A DNA stretch of 64,000 nt from contig NC_008699.1 in assembly GCF_000015265.1 (NCBI RefSeq), positions 930,001 through 994,000 of the forward strand. The letters run 5' to 3'. The position numbers were made by a program, and so were the translations under genes. Positions 35,534 through 47,423 of this stretch are shown piece by piece (positions within the stretch are counted from its first letter, which is position 1; each line of letters begins with the position of its first letter). This DNA is from Nocardioides sp. JS614. Its GTDB lineage: Bacteria; Actinomycetota; Actinomycetes; Propionibacteriales; Nocardioidaceae. The notes beneath the pieces were generated by a model, which was not told the origin of the DNA, did no database searches, and worked only from the letters and a program-made list of their open reading frames with translations.

Positions 35534-37063
35534 ATGTTTGTACGCAAGACCCTTGCGGGCGTCATCGCGACGGCCCTCGCCGGCTCGGTCGTGGCCCTCG
35601 CGGGCCCGGCCTCCGCGGCCGCCGACCCCGACGACACCACCTTCACCCCGACGACCGCCGACCTGATCGGCGTCGGCTCCGACACCAGCCAGCACGCGAT
35701 CAAGCTCTTCGCCGACGCGTGGAACAGCAGCGGCGAGGCCCCGGTCAAGCTCGCGACGTACGCCGCCACCGGCGGCGGCCAGATCACCCTGCCCAGCGGC
35801 GCCATCAACCGGCCGAACGGCTCGGGCGCCGGCAAGTCGCTGCTCTACGGCGCGGGCAACAACACCGACATCGACTTCGCCCGCTCCTCCTCGGCGCAGA
35901 ACGCCAACGAGACCCAGGCCGGGCTGCAGTCCTTCCCGTTCGCGCTCGACACGCTGGTCATGGCGGTCTCGAACAGCGTGCCGTCCAACGCGCCGGCGTC
36001 GCTGACCGTCGAGCAGATCGTCAAGATCTACAAGGGCGAGATCACGAACTGGAACCAGGTCGGTGGCAAGGACGGCGTCATCGCGCCGAAGGTCCCGCAG
36101 GCCGGATCCGGCACCCGGAGCTTCTTCGAGTCCAAGCTCACCGCGGCCAACGGCGGCGTCAAGGTGGTGTACGCGCAGAGCGTCGCGGAGGTCCAGGAGC
36201 ACGACGACTCGGACGTCAAGAACAACGCGAACGCGGTGGCGCCGTTCTCCAAGGGCAGGGCCGGCCTGCTCGGCAGCACCCTGCGCCTGGAGTCCGGCTG
36301 GAGCGCGGACCGGGCGCTGTACAACGTGGTGCGCGGCACCGACCTCGGCAACCCGCTGATCCAGGGCGCGTTCGGCGAGGACGGCGCACTGTGTTCCACC
36401 GAGCTCCGCCCGCTGATCGAGGCCGCCGGCTTCGAGCAGCTCGCGACCCCGGCCAACGGCGGCGTGTGCGGCCAGGCGACGCAGTCCGCGACGAGCAACT
36501 TCGCGGTCAACGAGCAGGTCGTGAGCACCACCACGCTGGAGGCCTCCAGCCCCAAGGCGAAGACCGCCAAGCTGGTCGCCACGGTCACCGCCGCCACCTC
36601 GCCCTCGGGCTCGGTGGACTTCTTCGAGGGCGAGACCCAGGTCGCGAACGACGTCCCGCTGGTCTCCGGCGCGGCGACGTTCACCGCCACCGGCGTCACC
36701 CCTGGCGAGCACACCTACACCGCCGTCTTCAACCCGAGCGAGGGCTCCACGGTGGACCCGTCCGAGGGCGAGGACACCGTCTCGGTGAAGACCTCCGCCA
36801 CGGTTTCCGAGACCTTCCCGGCCGCGGTTGCCGCGGGCGCGAAGGCCAAGGGCACCGTGACCGTCGTCGGCGACGGCGCGACCGCCACCGGCAAGGTCAC
36901 GATCATGCAGGGCGCCAAGGTCCTCAAGAGCGCGACCCTCAAGGGCGGCAAGGCGACCTTCACGCTCAAGCTCGCCAAGGGCAAGAACAAGCTCAAGGCG
37001 GTCTACGGCGGCAACGCCGCGGTCGCCGGGGCGAAGAAGTCCTTCACGATCAAGCAGAAGTGA
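35534..37063 (+). CDS. pstS: Second phosphate-binding protein, PstS with C-terminal Ig-like domains
   Basis: A 509-aa secreted protein. The ATG at 35534 gives a classical signal peptide (MFVRKTLAGVIATALAGS, cleavage after ASA); an in-frame GTG at 35489 would add a basic extension and has a poorly spaced ribosome site. Residues ~35-340 are PstS-like: GVGSDTSQHAIKLFADAW, GEITNWNQVGG and QAGSGTRSFFESKL. Residues ~345-509 form two Ig-like beta modules, one ending GEHTYTAVFNPS and one KNKLKAVYGGNAAVAG. There is no anchor or sorting signal, so retention may depend on the neighbouring anchored proteins or on the wall. Confidence 0.88.
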   Translation: MFVRKTLAGVIATALAGSVVALAGPASAAADPDDTTFTPTTADLIGVGSDTSQHAIKLFADAWNSSGEAPVKLATYAATGGGQITLPSGAINRPNGSGAGKSLLYGAGNNTDIDFARSSSAQNANETQAGLQSFPFALDTLVMAVSNSVPSNAPASLTVEQIVKIYKGEITNWNQVGGKDGVIAPKVPQAGSGTRSFFESKLTAANGGVKVVYAQSVAEVQEHDDSDVKNNANAVAPFSKGRAGLLGSTLRLESGWSADRALYNVVRGTDLGNPLIQGAFGEDGALCSTELRPLIEAAGFEQLATPANGGVCGQATQSATSNFAVNEQVVSTTTLEASSPKAKTAKLVATVTAATSPSGSVDFFEGETQVANDVPLVSGAATFTATGVTPGEHTYTAVFNPSEGSTVDPSEGEDTVSVKTSATVSETFPAAVAAGAKAKGTVTVVGDGATATGKVTIMQGAKVLKSATLKGGKATFTLKLAKGKNKLKAVYGGNAAVAGAKKSFTIKQK

Positions 37064-37099
37064 CACCCGTTCCACCACCGCTCCACCCGTGATACCGCC

Positions 37100-37133
37100 G
37101 TGCCGGTCCGCCCCCTCCCGGGCGGGCCGGCAC
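37100..37133. terminator. Hairpin between the second pstS and pstB
   Basis: GTGCCGGTCCGCCC (37100-37113) pairs with GGGCGGGCCGGCAC (37120-37133), 14 bp with one G-U, 37 bp after the pstS stop and 45 bp before pstB. No T-tract. It may stabilise or attenuate the transcript, giving more binding protein than ATPase. Confidence 0.6.
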
Positions 37134-37178
37134 GGCACCACCACCCCGCTCGACTCCGCACCACCGAAGGACAGCACC

Positions 37179-38009
37179 ATGACGACAGCAGCCGACGAGA
37201 CCAGCGTGCTCCCGGCGGTCACCCCGAACCCGGGGCTGGCCGAGATCCAGGCCCGCGAGATCACCGCGTGGTTCGGCGATCGCAAGGTCCTGGACCGGGT
37301 GTCGCTGACGATGCCGGCGGGTGGGATCACCGCACTCATCGGCCCGTCGGGCTGCGGCAAGTCGACGTTCCTGCGGATCCTCAACCGGATGCACGAGCTG
37401 GTGCCGTCGGCACAGCTCGCCGGCCAGGTGCTGCTGGACGGCGAGGACATCTACGACCCCGCGAAGCGGCTGATCGACGCGCGCCGCGCGATCGGCATGG
37501 TCTTCCAGAAGCCCAACCCGTTCCCGGCGATGTCGATCCGGGAGAACGTGCTCGCCGGGCTCAAGCTCACCGGCACCAAGGCGTCGCGCTCGGCGAAGGA
37601 CGAGCTCGTGGAGTCCTGCCTGCGCAAGGGCGGCCTCTGGGAGGAGGTCAAGGACCGGCTCGACGCGCCCGGCGGCGGCCTCTCCGGCGGCCAGCAGCAG
37701 CGGCTGTGCATCGCCCGGTCGCTGGCGATCAAGCCGCGGGTGCTGCTGATGGACGAGCCGTGCTCCGCGCTCGACCCGACCTCGACCCGGGTCATCGAGG
37801 AGACCATGCGCGAGCTCGCGCACGAGGTCACGATCGTCATCGTCACCCACAACATGCAGCAGGCCGCGCGGGTCTCCGACACCTGCGCGTTCTTCCTCGC
37901 CTCCCAGGGCACTCCTGGCGTCATCGTGGAGCACGGGGATACTGGTGCGATGTTCCAGAGCCCCCAGGACCCGCGGACGAGCGACTACGTCCACGGTCGG
38001 TTCGGATGA
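37179..38009 (+). CDS. pstB: Phosphate ABC transporter ATPase PstB
   Basis: Cytoplasmic ATPase of the Pst transporter (276 aa). Walker A GPSGCGKST, PstB-typical NRMHELVPSAQLAGQVLLDG, Q-loop MVFQKPNPFPAMSI, signature LSGGQQQRLCIARSLAI, Walker B VLLMDEPCSALDPTST and the H-loop VTHNMQQAARVSD are all intact. The ATG at 37179 has a modest AAGGACAGCACC ribosome site. It is the last pst gene; phoU is not nearby. It lies after a hairpin that separates it from the second pstS. Confidence 0.97.
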   Translation: MTTAADETSVLPAVTPNPGLAEIQAREITAWFGDRKVLDRVSLTMPAGGITALIGPSGCGKSTFLRILNRMHELVPSAQLAGQVLLDGEDIYDPAKRLIDARRAIGMVFQKPNPFPAMSIRENVLAGLKLTGTKASRSAKDELVESCLRKGGLWEEVKDRLDAPGGGLSGGQQQRLCIARSLAIKPRVLLMDEPCSALDPTSTRVIEETMRELAHEVTIVIVTHNMQQAARVSDTCAFFLASQGTPGVIVEHGDTGAMFQSPQDPRTSDYVHGRFG

Positions 38010-38016
38010 CGGCCGG

Positions 38017-38038
38017 ATGAGTCCTGCATGAGTCCTGC
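38017..38038. repeat. 11-bp tandem duplication at the transglycosylase start
   Basis: ATGAGTCCTGC occurs twice in a row, duplicating the start codon of the next gene in a different frame. Only the second ATG (38028) opens the long reading frame. Confidence 0.75.
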
Positions 38039-38777
38039 CCGCCTGATCGCGTCGTTCGCCACGGCGCTGCTCGTCGTCGCCGGGCTGGGGTACGCCGCCT
38101 CCCAGACCGTGCTGGCGCGTCCCGAGCTGCCCGCGACCAGGTCCTCGGCGTACGTCGACGCCCCGCGTCCGGACACCCGGGTGCAGGCCGCCCGGCGCGC
38201 CGGCGCGCCGCGGGCCCCGGCGCGGGTGGACCCTCGCTGGGTCGCCGACACCGCCGCGCGGGCCGGCATCCCGGCGCCCGCGGTGCGCGCGTACGCGAAC
38301 GCACAGCTGGCCGAGCCCGCGGGCTGCGAGGTCGGCTGGACGACGCTGGCCGGCATCGGCTGGGTCGAGTCGCACCACGGCACCATCGACGGCCGCACCC
38401 TCGGCGAGGACGGCCGCTCCTCGACGCCGATCCTCGGCCCCGCGTTGAACGGTCGCGGCGAGGTCGCCGCGATCCCGGCCACCCCGGAGTCCAGCGCGTG
38501 GCACGGCGACCCGTCCTGGGACCACGCGGTCGGGCCGCTGCAGTTCATCCCGTCGACGTGGGCGACCTGGGGCGCCGACGGCGACGGTGACGGGACCGCC
38601 GACCCGAACGACCTCGACGACGCGGCCGTCACGGCGGCCCGGTACCTGTGCGCCGACGGCCACGACCTCGAGACCGGCCAGGGTTGGGCGGACGCGGTGT
38701 TCGCCTACAACCACGCCCAGTCCTACGTGGACGCGGTCTACGCCGCGGCCTCGGCGTACTCCGACCGCACCGGCTGA
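38028..38777 (+). CDS. Secreted lytic transglycosylase
   Basis: A 249-aa peptidoglycan hydrolase with an N-terminal signal or anchor (LIASFATALLVVAGLGYAAS). The catalytic domain (about residues 85-245) has the putative catalytic Glu in AGIGWVESHHGTIDG, then AVGPLQFIPSTWATWG as in MltB/SLT-type enzymes, and ADAVFAYNHAQSYVDAV at the end. DGDGDGTADPNDLDD looks like a calcium-binding loop. The ATG at 38028 is the second copy of an 11-bp duplication. It lies 18 bp after pstB but is probably an independent cell-wall gene. Confidence 0.87.
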   Translation: MSPARLIASFATALLVVAGLGYAASQTVLARPELPATRSSAYVDAPRPDTRVQAARRAGAPRAPARVDPRWVADTAARAGIPAPAVRAYANAQLAEPAGCEVGWTTLAGIGWVESHHGTIDGRTLGEDGRSSTPILGPALNGRGEVAAIPATPESSAWHGDPSWDHAVGPLQFIPSTWATWGADGDGDGTADPNDLDDAAVTAARYLCADGHDLETGQGWADAVFAYNHAQSYVDAVYAAASAYSDRTG

Positions 38778-38862
38778 GCGGACCGCACCGATCGACGCGA
38801 ACCGCCTCCTCGCGAGCGCGGGAAACCCCTAGGGTGGGGCGTCGACCTCACCGGGAGAACCC

Positions 38863-39573
38863 ATGACCAGTGTGCTCCGCTCGCGTCCGGCCGCCATCGC
38901 GGCCCTCATCATCGCGCTGCTGTTCGCCGGTGGCACCGGCGCCGTCGCGCGCGGGTTGATCGGCACTCACGACCTCCGCAACGGTGCCGTCACCAGCGCG
39001 AAGGTCGCGGACGGCACGATCACCACGAGGGATCTCCGTCCCCATCTGGCCGACCGCGTCCGCCGCGGGGGCTCGGCCGGTCCCGCCGGACCTCAGGGTG
39101 TCCAGGGTGAGCCGGGCCCGGCCGGCCCGCAAGGGGTTCCGGGCGAGGCCGGCCCACGCGGTGCCTCGGGCGAGCAGGGGGTACCAGGTGTGCAGGGCGT
39201 GCAGGGGCCAGCGGGACCGGCCGGGGCGCCCGGCGGGTTCGCGTTCAGCGGTGACTCCTCGAGCGCCGCGCCGGACGCCGACATCATCGTGACCGCCACC
39301 TGCTTCGAGGGATCCGACCCGAACCTCCAGGTCGTCGCTCTCGACAACGAGAACCTGTTGATCACCGGCCAGGTGACGACGTACGACGGCACCGGTGCGA
39401 CCACCACCGACGTCCTCGTGGACGACACCGGCTACTGGAACCCGATGTGGGCCGCCGGCCTCACGGTGATCTTCGACGGGGTTGTGGTCACCGCGACGGG
39501 TGAGTCCTACGCCGTGACGACGGTGATCCGCTCCAGCTGTCAGGGCCAGGGCACCCTGATCCCGCTGGGCTGA
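38863..39573 (+). CDS. Secreted collagen-like Gly-X-Y protein
   Basis: A 236-aa protein with an N-terminal hydrophobic signal or anchor (PAAIAALIIALLFAGGTGAVA). Residues ~30-68 form a region common to actinobacterial relatives (DLRNGAVTSAKVADGTITTRDL). About 17 Gly-X-Y triplets follow (residues ~70-122, for example GPAGPQGVQGEPGPAGPQGV), then a ~110-residue C-terminal beta-rich domain with two Cys. The triplets predict a trimeric collagen-like stalk and the C-terminal domain a trimerising or binding head. Function is unknown. GGGAGAACCC precedes the ATG. Confidence 0.85.
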   Translation: MTSVLRSRPAAIAALIIALLFAGGTGAVARGLIGTHDLRNGAVTSAKVADGTITTRDLRPHLADRVRRGGSAGPAGPQGVQGEPGPAGPQGVPGEAGPRGASGEQGVPGVQGVQGPAGPAGAPGGFAFSGDSSSAAPDADIIVTATCFEGSDPNLQVVALDNENLLITGQVTTYDGTGATTTDVLVDDTGYWNPMWAAGLTVIFDGVVVTATGESYAVTTVIRSSCQGQGTLIPLG

Positions 39574-39720
39574 CCCGGGCGAGCCGGTGTAGTGGGTCCA
39601 CCGCCTCACGACCGCGCGGTCGCGCTCGGAGGAGCGCCGTAGAATCGGCACCTGCCACCCCCTGTCAGCTGCTGACCGGGGGCGCTCGTGCTGTCCGTTC
39701 CCGCCCTTGGAAGGCCCCCC

Positions 39721-43358
<3,638 letters not shown>

Positions 43359-43362
<4 letters not shown>

Positions 43363-44018
43363 CCCGCATCCGCCTGATCGCCCTGGCCTCGGCCTCGATC
43401 TTCGTGCTCACCGGCTGCGGCACGGTCCCCGGCTTCAACCCCGGTGTCGCCGCGCGCGTGGGAGACGACACGGTCACGATGAACCGGGTCGACGACGTCA
43501 CCGCGGCGTACTGCCGGGCGGCGGAGGCCCAGCTGCAGGAGGGCCAGGTCCTGCCGCAGCACTACCTGCGCGGCCAGGTGGCCGGGGCGCTGGCGCTGCG
43601 CGTCGCCGCCGACCAGTTCGCCGCCGAGGAGGGCGTGAGCGCGGCCGAGGACTACGACCAGGCCGTCGCCCAGGCCCGCGAGCAGCTCGGCTCGCTGCCC
43701 GAGGACCAGGTCCAGGCGCTGATCGACGTGCAGGGCGTCCCGATCTACGTCCAGGCGGTAGAGAAGTCGGTCGGCGAGCAGCAGGGTGCGAGCGGCAACG
43801 CCGCCACCAAGGCGGGCGAGCAGGCGTTCCTGGCCTGGCTCGAGGACCAGGACCTCGAGCTCGACCCCCGCTTCGGCGTCTCCATCCAGAAGGGCGTCAC
43901 CGCACCGGTCGACACCAGCCTCTCCTACGGGCTCTCCGACACCTCGACCAAGGCGAACGCCGACCAGCCGGACACCGACTACGCCGCGGCGCTCCCGGAC
44001 TCCCAGCGCTGTGGCTGA
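43359..44018 (+). CDS. SurA-like lipoprotein
   Basis: A 219-aa predicted lipoprotein. The signal peptide ends in the lipobox SIFVLTGC, with Cys at residue 20. The mature part resembles the N-terminal chaperone-like region of SurA/PrsA proteins: VAARVGDDTVTMNRVDDVTAAYC, and a long helical segment with VAGALALRVAADQFAAEEGV. No peptidyl-prolyl isomerase domain is present. The position between mfd and mazG-eno corresponds roughly to lpqU/Rv1022 in M. tuberculosis, although gene order differs slightly. GTG at 43359 has CAGGAGAGC upstream and overlaps the mfd stop. Confidence 0.8.
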
Positions 44019-44035
44019 CCTGCGGGGCTGACCTA

Positions 44036-44074
44036 GGTGGTTGAGGTGCGAGCGCAGCGAGCCTCGAAACCACC
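44036..44074. repeat. Palindromic repeat family D at the start of mazG
   Basis: A 39-bp imperfect palindrome whose ends are GGTGGTTGAGG and CCTCGAAACCACC. It supplies the likely GTG start and the first residues of mazG. A related element lies at 58238-58284. Confidence 0.8.
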
Positions 44075-44747
44075 CGACGAGCCGCTCCTCGAGTTCCTCG
44101 AGGTGATGCGCCGGTTGCGTGCGGAGTGCGCGTGGAAGGCCGGCCAGACCCACCGGTCGCTGGCGCGGTTCCTCCTCGAGGAGACCCACGAGACCCTCGA
44201 GGCGATCGACGACGGGGACCGCACTGGCGACTGGAGCCACCTGCGCGAAGAGCTCGGCGACCTGCTGCTGCAGGTCTACTTCCATGCGGTGATCGCCGAG
44301 GAGACCGGCGAGTTCACCCTCGACGACGTCGCCCGCGACATCACCGCGAAGATGCACCGCCGCAACCCGCACGTCTTCGCGCCCACCCCGGACTCGCCGG
44401 TCGAGCCCGCAGCCATCGACGAGCTGTGGCAGCAGATCAAGGCGACCGAGAAGCAGCGGACCTCGATCACCGACGGCCTCCCCCCGGGGTTGCCGGCCCT
44501 GCTGTACGCCGACAAGGTCCTGGCCCGCCTCGCCCGCGAGCCGGCGGTCGAGCCCGTCGAGACCGCTGCACCCGCCCCACCGGTGGTCGAGCCTGTCGAG
44601 ACCCCCGCACCCGCCCACCACGCCGACCCTGCCCACCACCTGGGGGAGCGCCTGCTCGCGCTGGTCGCCGAGGCCCGCGAGTCCGACGTCGACCCCGAGC
44701 AGGCCCTGCGCGACGCCGTACGCCGGCTGCTCGCGCCGCCGCCCTGA
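44037..44747 (+). CDS. mazG: MazG-type nucleoside triphosphate pyrophosphohydrolase
   Basis: Hydrolyses abnormal or excess NTPs to NMP and PPi. The MazG core (residues ~18-125) shows LLEFLEVMRRLRAEC, AGQTHRSLARFLLEETHETL with the metal-binding Glu, and EELGDLLLQVYFHAVIAEE. The protein has 236 aa, shorter than two-domain MazG. The N-terminus (MVEVRAQRASKP) is encoded by a dispersed palindrome, and the linker around VEPVETAAPAPPVVEPVET by two 24-bp repeats, so mobile-type repeats have been absorbed into the frame. The GTG at 44037 is uncertain; GTG 44046 is also possible. Confidence 0.88.
   Translation: MVEVRAQRASKPPDEPLLEFLEVMRRLRAECAWKAGQTHRSLARFLLEETHETLEAIDDGDRTGDWSHLREELGDLLLQVYFHAVIAEETGEFTLDDVARDITAKMHRRNPHVFAPTPDSPVEPAAIDELWQQIKATEKQRTSITDGLPPGLPALLYADKVLARLAREPAVEPVETAAPAPPVVEPVETPAPAHHADPAHHLGERLLALVAEARESDVDPEQALRDAVRRLLAPPP
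44541..44564 (+). repeat. Dispersed 24-bp repeat in mazG, copy 1
   Basis: In-frame copy encoding the PAVEPVET segment. It differs by one base from the complement of 31878-31901. See also 44580-44603. Confidence 0.8.
44580..44603 (+). repeat. Dispersed 24-bp repeat in mazG, copy 2
   Basis: In-frame copy encoding the PVVEPVET segment, 39 bp from copy 1 start to start. It differs by one base from the complement of 31878-31901. Confidence 0.8.
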
Positions 44748-44754
44748 CGGGCGT

Positions 44755-44816
44755 CCCTGACGAACGGGCACGCGACACGCCGTGAGCGCGTGCGGCAGGT
44801 CAGGGGCGCGCGGCCT
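44755..44816. repeat. Palindrome family B, left copy
   Basis: A 62-bp imperfect palindrome beginning CCCTGACGAACGGGCACGCG with a partly complementary right half (GCGTGCGGCAGGTCAGGG). It shares about 54 of 62 bases with the copy at 45904-45965, same orientation. The stop codon of the minus-strand nuclease-like gene (44800-44802) lies inside it. Confidence 0.85.
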
Positions 44817-45888
44817 GACGCGTGAGCCAGGTGGCTCGCTGCACCGTGGACAGCGCCCGCCGGCGCGCGACCGTCGACGTGTCGACCCACCACGCCGGCT
44901 GGTCCAACGTCCACGCGCCGGTGCGCCGGCGGCCCGCCGCCCGGCGGTAGGCCGCGTCGATCCGGCACAGGAAGGCACGCCGGTCGGCGTTGTCGGCCGC
45001 GACCATCGTCACCAGCTCGAGACCGAGGTCTCGGACCAGCTCCTCTCGTTCCAGATCGCGGACCCGCCGGCCGTCCTCGACATGGACCAGGCCGTCGTAC
45101 TCGCCCAGAACGCCGTGGTCCGGGTCGAACAGGTCGGGCGTGAGCAGGTGGCTGCCGTCGGGCGCGAAGATCGGGACGTTGCAGAGCGGGCGTGGGTGGG
45201 CGCTCGACCACGAGATCCGCATCGCGACCTCGCGCGGAGACCAGGCGTTCTCGTCGGCGAGGTCCAGCGTCCGGGTGATGCGGGAGGCATGCGGGCGTCC
45301 GGAGAGATACCGCTCGGCGTGCCGGCGAATCTCCGCGATCGAGACCAGGTCCGAGAACGCGGCCATGTCGGCGATGATCACGGCCTGCTCCGGGCTCCGT
45401 GCCCGCCGGATCTCGAAGCACACGGAGCGCGCGTGCTCGGTGACCGGGAGTCCGTCGAGGCCGATGACCTCGGCCGGTTCGAGCCACTCCTCGGAGAGGA
45501 GGACTCCTGGTCGCGAGCGCACCACCCGGTTGCGACCGAGCGCCAGCGGCACGGGCAGGGCGGTACGTCCGTCGGGTGCGAGGCCGTCGAACCAGCGCGC
45601 CCGAGCCCAGTGCAGCCCGGCCCAACCCGTGACCGCGCCGTGCTCCGGCAGCAGCACGGCGGCCTCGACGACGCGCTGGGCGGGCGTGTCCGGGTCGACG
45701 TACGCCGGCACGTAGTGGCCCTTGCTGCTCCGACGCCATTCGGGCCCGGCCGCCTGACGGCGAGTCGGGCCGGTCCGGCCTGCAGAGTCGATAGGAACGG
45801 GGACGACCACTCCGTCGCGAACCACTCCCGAGAGCTCCATGGGCACGAGGATGCGGGGGATCGGCTGCTCGGGGCGGGCGTCCTCCAC
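44800..45888 (-). CDS. DUF559/AbiEi-like protein with predicted nuclease domain, second copy
   Basis: A 362-aa protein distantly similar in layout to the one at 8044-8970. The N-terminal ~170 residues (with HYVPAYVDPDTPAQRVVEAA) are AbiEi-family-like. The C-terminal domain carries Glu in WSPREVAMRI, Asp in LTPDLFDPDHG, then GEYDGLVHV and RRVRDLEREELVRDLGLELV, a PD-(D/E)xK-like pattern. The start is uncertain: GTG 45888 gives full length, an ATG at 45840 gives 346 aa, and neither has a clear ribosome site. The stop codon lies inside palindrome B (44755-44816); the other copy is 16 bp upstream of the start. Activity and role are inferred. Confidence 0.7.
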   Translation of the reverse strand: MEDARPEQPIPRILVPMELSGVVRDGVVVPVPIDSAGRTGPTRRQAAGPEWRRSSKGHYVPAYVDPDTPAQRVVEAAVLLPEHGAVTGWAGLHWARARWFDGLAPDGRTALPVPLALGRNRVVRSRPGVLLSEEWLEPAEVIGLDGLPVTEHARSVCFEIRRARSPEQAVIIADMAAFSDLVSIAEIRRHAERYLSGRPHASRITRTLDLADENAWSPREVAMRISWSSAHPRPLCNVPIFAPDGSHLLTPDLFDPDHGVLGEYDGLVHVEDGRRVRDLEREELVRDLGLELVTMVAADNADRRAFLCRIDAAYRRAAGRRRTGAWTLDQPAWWVDTSTVARRRALSTVQRATWLTRQAARP

Positions 45889-45903
45889 AGGCCGCTCGCG
45901 CGC

Positions 45904-45965
45904 CCCTGACGAACGGGCACGCGACCCGCCGGGCGAGCGTGCCGCAGGTCAGGGGCGCGCGACCT
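45904..45965. repeat. Palindrome family B, right copy
   Basis: A 62-bp direct copy of 44755-44816, upstream of the second nuclease-like gene. The 165 bp between it and the eno start hold the eno leader with the ribosome site CAGGAGCACTGAC and no other recognisable element. Confidence 0.85.
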
Positions 45966-46130
45966 CGACCGGAGCGAGCGACCCCGCGGGACGCTCGACC
46001 CCACTTCGCCGGGCCCTTCGTCCCGCGGACCACCCACGGACTCCTGCGGTCCACCGGCACGCACTAGGCTGAACGGCGGTCCGCCGAGACCCGGCCCGGG
46101 CCCTCCCCCAGACGACCCAGGAGCACTGAC

Positions 46131-47408
46131 GTGGCATCCATCGAAGCTGTCGGCGCCCGCGAGATCCTCGACTCGCGCGGCAACCCCACCGTCGAGGTGG
46201 AGGTCCTCCTCGACGACAACTCGTTCGCCCGGGCAGCGGTGCCCAGCGGTGCCTCGACGGGCGCCTTCGAGGCGGTCGAGCTGCGCGACGGCGGCGACCG
46301 CTACCTCGGCAAGGGCGTGGCCAAGGCCGTCGAGGGCGTCATCCAGACCATCGCCCCGGCGATCGAGGGCCTGGCCGCCGACGACCAGCGCCTGGTCGAC
46401 CAGACCATGCTCGAGCTGGACGGCACCCCCAACAAGGGCAAGCTGGGCGCCAACGCGATCCTCGGCGTCTCGCTGGCGGTCGCCCGGGCCGCCGCGGACT
46501 CCGCGGAGCTGCCGCTGTACCGCTACGTCGGCGGCCCGAACGCCCACCTGCTGCCGGTCCCGATGATGAACATCCTCAACGGCGGCTCGCACGCCGACTC
46601 GAACGTCGACGTCCAGGAGTTCATGATCGCGCCGATCGGCGCGCCCACGTTCCGCGAGGCGCTGCGCTCGGGCGCCGAGGTCTACCACGCGCTGAAGTCG
46701 GTGCTGAAGAAGAAGGGCCTGGCCACCGGCCTCGGCGACGAGGGTGGGTTCGCGCCCAACCTGGACAGCAACCGCGCCGCGCTCGACCTGATCGCCGAGG
46801 CGGTCTCCGCCGCCGGCCTGACCCTCGGCAAGGACATCGCGCTCGCGATGGACGTCGCGGCGTCCGAGTTCTACAAGGACGGCTCCTACGCCTTCGAGGG
46901 CGGCACCAAGACCGCCGAGCAGATGACGGCGTACTACGCCGACCTGGTCGCGTCGTACCCCATCGTCTCGATCGAGGACCCGCTGGACGAGGAGGACTGG
47001 GCCGGCTGGAAGGCGCTGACCGACGAGCTCGGCAGCAAGATCCAGATCGTCGGCGACGACCTGTTCGTCACCAACGTCGAGCGGCTCCAGCGCGGCATCA
47101 CCGGCGGCCAGGCCAACGCGCTGCTGGTCAAGGTCAACCAGATCGGGTCGCTGACCGAGACCCTCGACTCCGTCGAGCTGGCCCACCGCAACGGCTACCG
47201 CTGCATGATGAGCCACCGCTCGGGCGAGACCGAGGACACCACGATCGCCGACCTGGCGGTCGCGACGAACTGCGGGCAGATCAAGACGGGCGCCCCGGCC
47301 CGGTCCGAGCGGGTCGCGAAGTACAACCAGCTGCTCCGGATCGAGGACGAGCTCGGAGATGCCGCGCGCTACTCCGGCGCGTCGGCATTCCCCCGGTACG
47401 CCGGCTGA
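46131..47408 (+). CDS. eno: Enolase
   Basis: Glycolytic 2-phosphoglycerate dehydratase, 425 aa. [16 protein letters not shown] opens the protein. The catalytic-loop [16 protein letters not shown], metal ligands in [25 protein letters not shown] and [11 protein letters not shown], the catalytic Lys in [14 protein letters not shown] and the signature [19 protein letters not shown] are all intact. GTG at 46131 is preceded by AGGAGCACTGAC. The length and all active-site residues are normal. It starts the eno-ftsB-DUF501-ppx block, as in M. tuberculosis. Confidence 0.98.
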
Positions 47409-47423
47409 GCGAACCTAGGACGT

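Larger units (their letters stand above)
44755..45965. mobile_element. Putative palindrome-framed nuclease unit 2
   Basis: A 1,211-bp unit of palindrome B, a minus-strand nuclease-like gene, and palindrome B. It interrupts the mazG-eno neighbourhood. The architecture repeats that of 8021-9075 with unrelated palindrome sequence. No transposase is present; mobility is inferred. Confidence 0.45.

Noticed and set aside
39061..39240. CRISPR or minisatellite at the repetitive GGxCC stretch
   Set aside because: The repetition is codon-level Gly-X-Y coding for a collagen-like region, with no spacer-repeat structure; no CRISPR array was seen anywhere in the window.
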